Below are positions 6,365 through 10,082 of a stretch of 10,082 nucleotides of DNA, piece by piece (positions within the stretch are counted from its first letter, which is position 1; every line of letters begins with the position of its first letter). This DNA comes from an uncultured Methylotenera sp. GTDB taxonomy: Bacteria; Pseudomonadota; Gammaproteobacteria; Burkholderiales; Methylophilaceae. The position numbers and the translations under genes were made by a program. The stretch lies in the NCBI GenBank assembly GCA_937957775.1, contig CALFXV010000052.1:1-10082 (forward strand), given 5' to 3'. The notes under the pieces are model-generated. The model was not told the DNA's origin and ran no database searches. It saw only the letters and a list, made by a program, of their open reading frames with translations.

Positions 6365-8767
6365 ATGACCCCTGTCGCAATAACGTATGTTTTTGCTGCA
6401 TGGGTGGTGCAACAGGCCGCAGTGCTGCCTGGCCCTGCGGTTTTATTTAGCCTGCTGATAACTGCACTTATTATTTTATGCCTAGTCTGGCGTCAGTTAG
6501 CCCCCAGGCGTCTCAATCCTTTATTGCTCAGCATAGCGAGTTTTTTAATTGGCCTGTGTTGGGCGGCTGGCTTTGCGCTATGGCGCTTGAGTGACGCGCT
6601 ACCTGTGGCTTGGCAGCAACAAACCATAGAGGTGGTTGGGGTGGTAGCCAGCGTGCCGGAAGCCACGGAGCGGGGGCTGCGCCTTCGGTTTGATGTTGAG
6701 ACCGTACTCACAAAAGATGCGATTGTGCCTCAGCGTATTAGCCTTAATTACTACGAGGCCGCCGCTGAGGAGGCGCTAAACCCATCCGCTACTCTGTCGA
6801 ATCCACCCCAAGTTGCCCCAAATTTGTTTCATGCCGGTCAGCGTTGGTTGCTGGCTGTTCGCTTAAAGCGACCGCACGCTAGCATCAATCCGCACGGCTT
6901 CGATTTTGAGTCCTGGGCCTTAGCAGAAAACATACGCGCTACAGGCAACATTAAACCCAATGAGGGCATGCGCAAGTTGGCAGAGATGGTTTGGAAACCA
7001 GGCTATGCAATCGAGCGAACGCGCGAGCTTGTAAGGCAGCGCATCGTTCGGGTTTTGCATGGGCAAGCTTATGCGGGCATCGTATTGGCTTTGGTGATGG
7101 GTGACGACAGTCAAATTAATGCCGGCGATTGGCAGTTGTTTTTACAAACCGGCACTAGCCATTTGATGTCTATTTCTGGCTTACACATCACCATGTTGGC
7201 TGGTTTGGTATACGCCATGGTCGATTTTATTTGGCGGCGTATGCCTCACTTGATGATGCGTATGCCCACCCGCAAGGCGGCTAGCATAGCGGGCTTTATA
7301 GGGGCATTAATCTATAGCGTGCTGGCCGGCTTCTCCGTGCCTACCCAACGTACCTTATACATGCTGGCTGTTCTGGCCTGGGCCTTGTGCTCGAGTAGGC
7401 CTTTAGCCCTGAGCCAAGTGTTGACGCTGGCATTGGCGCTGGTGGTTTTATTGGACCCATGGGCGGTCAATGCGCCGGGTTTTTATCTGTCCTTTGGCGC
7501 CGTGGCTGTCATGGCCTACGCCTTGGGTGGCGGCATTGCCAAGCAAACATGGCTTAAAACAGCAGTAAAAGCCCAGTGGGCGGTAACCGTTGGCATGGTA
7601 CCGGCCGTATTAATTCTGTTTAATCAAACCTCGCTTATTTCGCCGATTGCAAATGCCGTCGCCATCCCATTGATTGGTTTTGTGGTGACGCCGTTGGCCT
7701 TGATGGGCAGCTTTTTTTTCATGGATTGGCCTTTGCACTTGGCTTACGCCAGCCTCGACTTTTGCATGGCCATTCTAAGCAGCATGAACCGGCTACCGTT
7801 TGCTTCGTGGCAGCAGCATGCTCCGGCAAACTGGACCATGCTGCCGGCTTTATTGGGCATGGTCTGGCTACTATTGCCTGCGGGCTTCCCTATGCGCTAT
7901 TTAGGCTTGCTGACGCTATTGCCCATGCTGCTTGTGCTGCCCGAGCGGCCCTTGCCAGGCGAAATGAAAGTCACGGTGCTGGATGTCGGGCAAGGCTTGA
8001 GTGTGGTGGTGCAAACTGCCAAGCACAGTTTGGTTTATGACACCGGGCCAAAATACGATAGCCAAACGGATGCCGGCAGTCGCATTGTGTTTCCGTATTT
8101 GCGGGCTGCTGGGGTGGCCAAGCTGGACGGGTTGGTGATTAGTCATAATGACCTAGATCACAGCGGCGGCATGCAGTCTTTGTTGGCCTTGTTGCCGGTT
8201 ACTTGGTTGGCCAGTTCTTTGCCTACGGATGCTGATGCATTAGTTGGTCAGCGGCAGCTAAGGTGCCATGAAGGTCAAACTTGGGAGTGGGATGGGGTGC
8301 GGTTTGACATGCTCTACCCCAGCCTTGCCAGTTATCAAGATGAGGCTATTGAGGATAATAATCGCAGTTGTGTTTTAAAAATTAGCAGCTTAGCCGGCAC
8401 GCTTTTGCTGACCGGCGACATAGAGAAAGCAGACGAACATGCGCTATTAAGCAGCTTGCCTGCTGCTTTAGCCAGTGATGTATTGGTGGTGCCGCACCAT
8501 GGTAGCCGCACCTCATCCAGTCAGGAGTTTGTCGAGGCGGTGGCGCCGACTGTGGCCGTGTTTAGCTCGGGCTATTTAAATCGCTATCGCCATCCTAGCC
8601 CCGATGTGTGGCAGCGCTATGAAGCGCAAGGCGTGCACGTATACCGCTCGGATTTTGCAGGTGCCATCGAAATGCGTTTTGTTAGAGGGGGTGAAGAGCA
8701 GCGCCCTAGTATTCATTTGCTGCCATGGCGGCAACAATACCCGCGCTATTGGCATGATGTGTATTAG
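6365..8767 (+). CDS. comEC: DNA internalization competence protein ComEC/Rec2
   Basis: Inner-membrane channel that carries single-stranded DNA into the cytoplasm during natural transformation. The 800-residue protein has the full family layout: N-terminal membrane segments, a DUF4131/OB-like region (about 80-190), the competence membrane domain with SGLHI (271-275) and VPTQRT (325-330) followed by many hydrophobic segments, and a C-terminal metallo-beta-lactamase domain (about 535-795). The last holds SHNDLDHSGG (593-602), LTGD (682-685) and PHHGS (710-714), so the proposed nuclease site looks intact. The ATG at 6365 is 23 bases after lolD and has only a weak Shine-Dalgarno. It ends in tandem TAG stops (8765-8770). 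Being intact, it hints at transformation capacity, but no pilus or other competence genes are visible here. Confidence 0.96.
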   Translation: MTPVAITYVFAAWVVQQAAVLPGPAVLFSLLITALIILCLVWRQLAPRRLNPLLLSIASFLIGLCWAAGFALWRLSDALPVAWQQQTIEVVGVVASVPEATERGLRLRFDVETVLTKDAIVPQRISLNYYEAAAEEALNPSATLSNPPQVAPNLFHAGQRWLLAVRLKRPHASINPHGFDFESWALAENIRATGNIKPNEGMRKLAEMVWKPGYAIERTRELVRQRIVRVLHGQAYAGIVLALVMGDDSQINAGDWQLFLQTGTSHLMSISGLHITMLAGLVYAMVDFIWRRMPHLMMRMPTRKAASIAGFIGALIYSVLAGFSVPTQRTLYMLAVLAWALCSSRPLALSQVLTLALALVVLLDPWAVNAPGFYLSFGAVAVMAYALGGGIAKQTWLKTAVKAQWAVTVGMVPAVLILFNQTSLISPIANAVAIPLIGFVVTPLALMGSFFFMDWPLHLAYASLDFCMAILSSMNRLPFASWQQHAPANWTMLPALLGMVWLLLPAGFPMRYLGLLTLLPMLLVLPERPLPGEMKVTVLDVGQGLSVVVQTAKHSLVYDTGPKYDSQTDAGSRIVFPYLRAAGVAKLDGLVISHNDLDHSGGMQSLLALLPVTWLASSLPTDADALVGQRQLRCHEGQTWEWDGVRFDMLYPSLASYQDEAIEDNNRSCVLKISSLAGTLLLTGDIEKADEHALLSSLPAALASDVLVVPHHGSRTSSSQEFVEAVAPTVAVFSSGYLNRYRHPSPDVWQRYEAQGVHVYRSDFAGAIEMRFVRGGEEQRPSIHLLPWRQQYPRYWHDVY

Positions 8768-8800
8768 TAGGCTAGTTGGCCTGGTTGTGCACATCTAGCT

Positions 8801-8814
8801 TGCCCAAATGGGCA
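8801..8814. repeat. short perfect inverted repeat after comEC
   Basis: TGCCCAAATGGGCA forms a 5-bp stem with a 4-base loop, 34 bases after the comEC stop. No U-run follows on the plus strand, so it is a poor intrinsic terminator; it could be an mRNA end-stabilising hairpin or a protein-binding palindrome. A second, weaker stem (8846-8864, 7 bp with two G-U pairs, 5-base loop) lies further along. The rest of the 132-base comEC-exbB gap holds at best a weak promoter: TTGCCC at 8843 and ATTAAT at 8865, 16 bases apart. Confidence 0.35.
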
Positions 8815-8899
8815 TGAACAGCTAAAGTATCGCAGGAATAAATTGCCCGTTCATTTTGAGTGGGATTAATAGTCTTAGAACTAAAAAGGGAGTCGCATT

Positions 8900-9505
8900 G
8901 TGTGGGAAATTATAGTAGCTGCAGGTTGGCCTATTTGGCCGTTGATTATTGCATCCGTCATTGCCTTAGCCATCATAGGCGAGCGTGCTTTTGTATTGCG
9001 TGAGAGCGCCGTCGCCCCCGCCAATTTGTTGCCGGAAGTGCAGGCGTGGTTAGCTAAAGGCAGCATCACTGCGGATAACCTAGCGCGTCTAGAACAGCAT
9101 TCTATGTTGGGGCGCTTGTTTGCCAGTGCCCTAAGCAATACCGGCCATAGCCGCGAAGTGATGAAAGAGGCCGTAGAAGAAGCGGGTCGTGCGGTGGCGC
9201 ATGATTTAGAACGCTATTTATCGACCTTAGGCACCATTGCAACGGTTGCACCTTTGCTGGGTTTGTTGGGTACGGTTATTGGGATGGTGGAATTGTTTGG
9301 TGCGTTTACCAGCAGCGGTCATGACATAGCGCAATTCGCCCGTGGTATTTCGGTGGCTTTATATAACACGGCAGCCGGTATTGTTGTGGCTGTGCCGGCC
9401 ATGGTGGCTTACCGTTATTTCCGTTCTCAAGTTGATGACTTGCTAGTGGGCATGGAGCAGCAAGCAATTAAGTTGGTGGAAATCATCCACGGTCAACGCA
9501 AGTAA
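8900..9505 (+). CDS. exbB: MotA/TolQ/ExbB proton channel family protein
   Basis: Inner-membrane proton channel subunit that forms a pentamer around ExbD and converts proton motive force into work for a TonB- or TolA-like partner. The 201-residue protein starts at a GTG (8900) behind a strong Shine-Dalgarno AGGGAG seven bases upstream. Three membrane segments are visible: about 8-33, then 112-137 with APLLGLLGTVIGM and the conserved channel Thr125, then 148-175 with ALYNTAAG and Thr157. The cytoplasmic loop between the first two is helical and charged. It is followed by exbD after 19 bases. No tonB is adjacent. The comEC-exbB-exbD order is common in beta- and gammaproteobacteria. TolQ is the main alternative name, but no other tol genes are nearby. 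Confidence 0.93.
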   Translation: MWEIIVAAGWPIWPLIIASVIALAIIGERAFVLRESAVAPANLLPEVQAWLAKGSITADNLARLEQHSMLGRLFASALSNTGHSREVMKEAVEEAGRAVAHDLERYLSTLGTIATVAPLLGLLGTVIGMVELFGAFTSSGHDIAQFARGISVALYNTAAGIVVAVPAMVAYRYFRSQVDDLLVGMEQQAIKLVEIIHGQRK

Positions 9506-9524
9506 GGTACTTTGGGGAAATAAC

Positions 9525-9938
9525 ATGAATTTTCAACGTGGAAAGCGGCATGAAGACCTCGAGATGAATCTCGTGCCATTGATAGACGTGCTGTTGGTGA
9601 TCATCATTTTCTTGGTGGTCAGTGCCACGTTTTCGCGTACCAGCGAGTTGCAGATTAATTTGCCCACCGCCCAAGCCAATGTGCCGCAGGAAAAACCCTT
9701 AACCATAGAGGTGGGCGTTGATGCCAGCGGCCAATACGTGATTAACGGCAAAAGCTTATCCGATGTCAGTGTTGCCGGCATTGCATCCGCTTTGCAAGCG
9801 GCGGCAGACGGCGGCAAGGAACCCACCATTATCATTAATGCCGATGCCAAGAGCACCCACCAGTCTGTGGTGGATGTCATGGAGGCATCCCGCACCGTGG
9901 GCTACACCCACATTACCTTTGCGACGCAATCCAAATAA
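9525..9938 (+). CDS. exbD: biopolymer transporter ExbD/TolR family protein
   Basis: Partner of the ExbB channel: one N-terminal membrane helix inside the ExbB pentamer and a periplasmic domain that energises TonB-like proteins. The protein is 137 residues. A short cytoplasmic tail ends in EMNLVPLID, followed by the single membrane segment (about 16-36), where Asp21 matches the essential pore aspartate of the family (Asp25 in E. coli ExbD). The periplasmic domain ends with the usual VVDVMEASRTVGYTHI stretch. A good Shine-Dalgarno (GGGGA, 9514-9518) lies six bases before the ATG. It is co-transcribed with exbB. In many relatives lpxK or msbA follows, which suits the partial gene at the right edge. 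Confidence 0.94.
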   Translation: MNFQRGKRHEDLEMNLVPLIDVLLVIIIFLVVSATFSRTSELQINLPTAQANVPQEKPLTIEVGVDASGQYVINGKSLSDVSVAGIASALQAAADGGKEPTIIINADAKSTHQSVVDVMEASRTVGYTHITFATQSK

Positions 9939-9941
9939 ATA

Positions 9942-10000
9942 AAGCCATCTTAAAAATTCGATGGCGCAAGCTTGCCGTGGTTAATTTTTCAAGATGGCTT
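9942..10000. repeat. 17-bp inverted repeat with alternative pairings after exbD
   Basis: Arms 9942-9958 and 9983-10000 pair over 17 bp with a single bulged C at 9990 and a 24-base loop. GCCATC of the left arm (9944-9949) can instead pair with GATGGC at 9960-9965, and ATGGC (9961-9965) can pair with GCCGT (9974-9978), the latter followed by TTTTT at 9985-9989. These pairings exclude each other. The right arm contains an in-frame ATG (9994) of the next gene. No U-run follows the long stem on the plus strand; on the minus strand an AT-rich, T-rich stretch follows. It may be a processing site, weak terminator or attenuator. Confidence 0.55.
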
Positions 10001-10082
10001 ACTTTCAGCCCATGTCTAAATTTCAGCATGTGATGGCAAGCCCGGCGGCCTCTTCAAACAATCATTTTCTACGCCTGTGGTC
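9994..10082 (+). CDS. start of a further gene, possibly msbA or lpxK (truncated by window)
   Basis: An open frame runs to the right edge from ATG at 9994 (MAYFQPMSKF...), with a second in-frame ATG at 10012 (MSKFQHVMASPAASSN...). It is about 29 or 23 complete codons long. Neither start has a clear Shine-Dalgarno. The last visible residues, NNHFLRLW, resemble the beginning of MsbA-type lipid A flippases, but the stretch is too short to identify. Context (comEC-exbB-exbD) makes a lipid A gene, msbA or lpxK, likely. The gene is only 55 bases after exbD and probably shares its transcript unless the intervening hairpin stops it. Confidence 0.55.
   Translation, partial: MAYFQPMSKFQHVMASPAASSNNHFLRLW

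Noticed and set aside
6365..8767. comEC as a pseudogene or horizontally acquired gene
   Set aside because: The frame is intact over 800 codons with all motifs, and it sits in its usual neighbourhood with no mobile-element signs.
8801..8814. Intrinsic terminator after comEC
   Set aside because: The stem is only 5 bp and no U-run follows, so I list it as an inverted repeat only.
9533..9895. 120-codon minus-strand open frame opposite exbD
   Set aside because: Antisense to ExbD, with no motif or ribosome-binding site.

Overview
The window is a dense stretch of chromosomal housekeeping genes from a Gram-negative proteobacterium. A betaproteobacterium is the best guess (Nitrosomonadales or Methylophilaceae are possible). 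The reasons are the algH/yqgE-ruvX-pyrR-pyrB order, the single lolC-type gene next to lolD with no lolE, and comEC followed by exbB-exbD. The lineage is inferred from gene order and protein motifs, not from a database search. I see no prophage, insertion sequence, CRISPR array, tRNA, rRNA or recognisable riboswitch, and no gene-free stretch longer than 300 bases.

Left half, minus strand (4272 down to 1): six tightly packed genes read leftwards, ribE (riboflavin synthase), ribBA/ribBX (DHBP synthase with a degenerate GTP cyclohydrolase II-like tail), yqgE/algH, ruvX/yqgF, pyrR and pyrB. pyrB runs off the left edge. The whole run could be one transcript from the promoter before ribE. A perfect TATAAT in the ribBA-yqgE gap may give a second start for the yqgE-ruvX-pyrR-pyrB part. 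The functions are riboflavin synthesis, Holliday junction/RNA nuclease activity, and the committed step of pyrimidine synthesis with its PRPP-binding PyrR partner.

Divergent gap (4273-4366): ribE and lolC are transcribed apart from a 94-bp gap. On both strands an extended -10 element (TG-n-TANAAT) ends seven bases before the start codon, and neither gene has a Shine-Dalgarno sequence. Both mRNAs could therefore be leaderless.

Right half, plus strand (4367 to the right edge): lolC/lolF, lolD, comEC, exbB and exbD, then the first codons of another gene, probably a lipid A gene (msbA or lpxK), cut off by the window. These are cell-envelope functions: lipoprotein release to LolA, DNA uptake through the inner membrane, and proton-motive-force transduction. 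A 17-bp inverted repeat with alternative pairings lies between exbD and the last gene and covers one of its possible start codons.

I found no convincing new multi-gene system. The points most worth a second look are the paired leaderless-type promoters, the three-way hairpin after exbD, the loss of the zinc-binding cysteines in the RibA-like domain, and an 11-codon reading frame bridging ruvX and pyrR.
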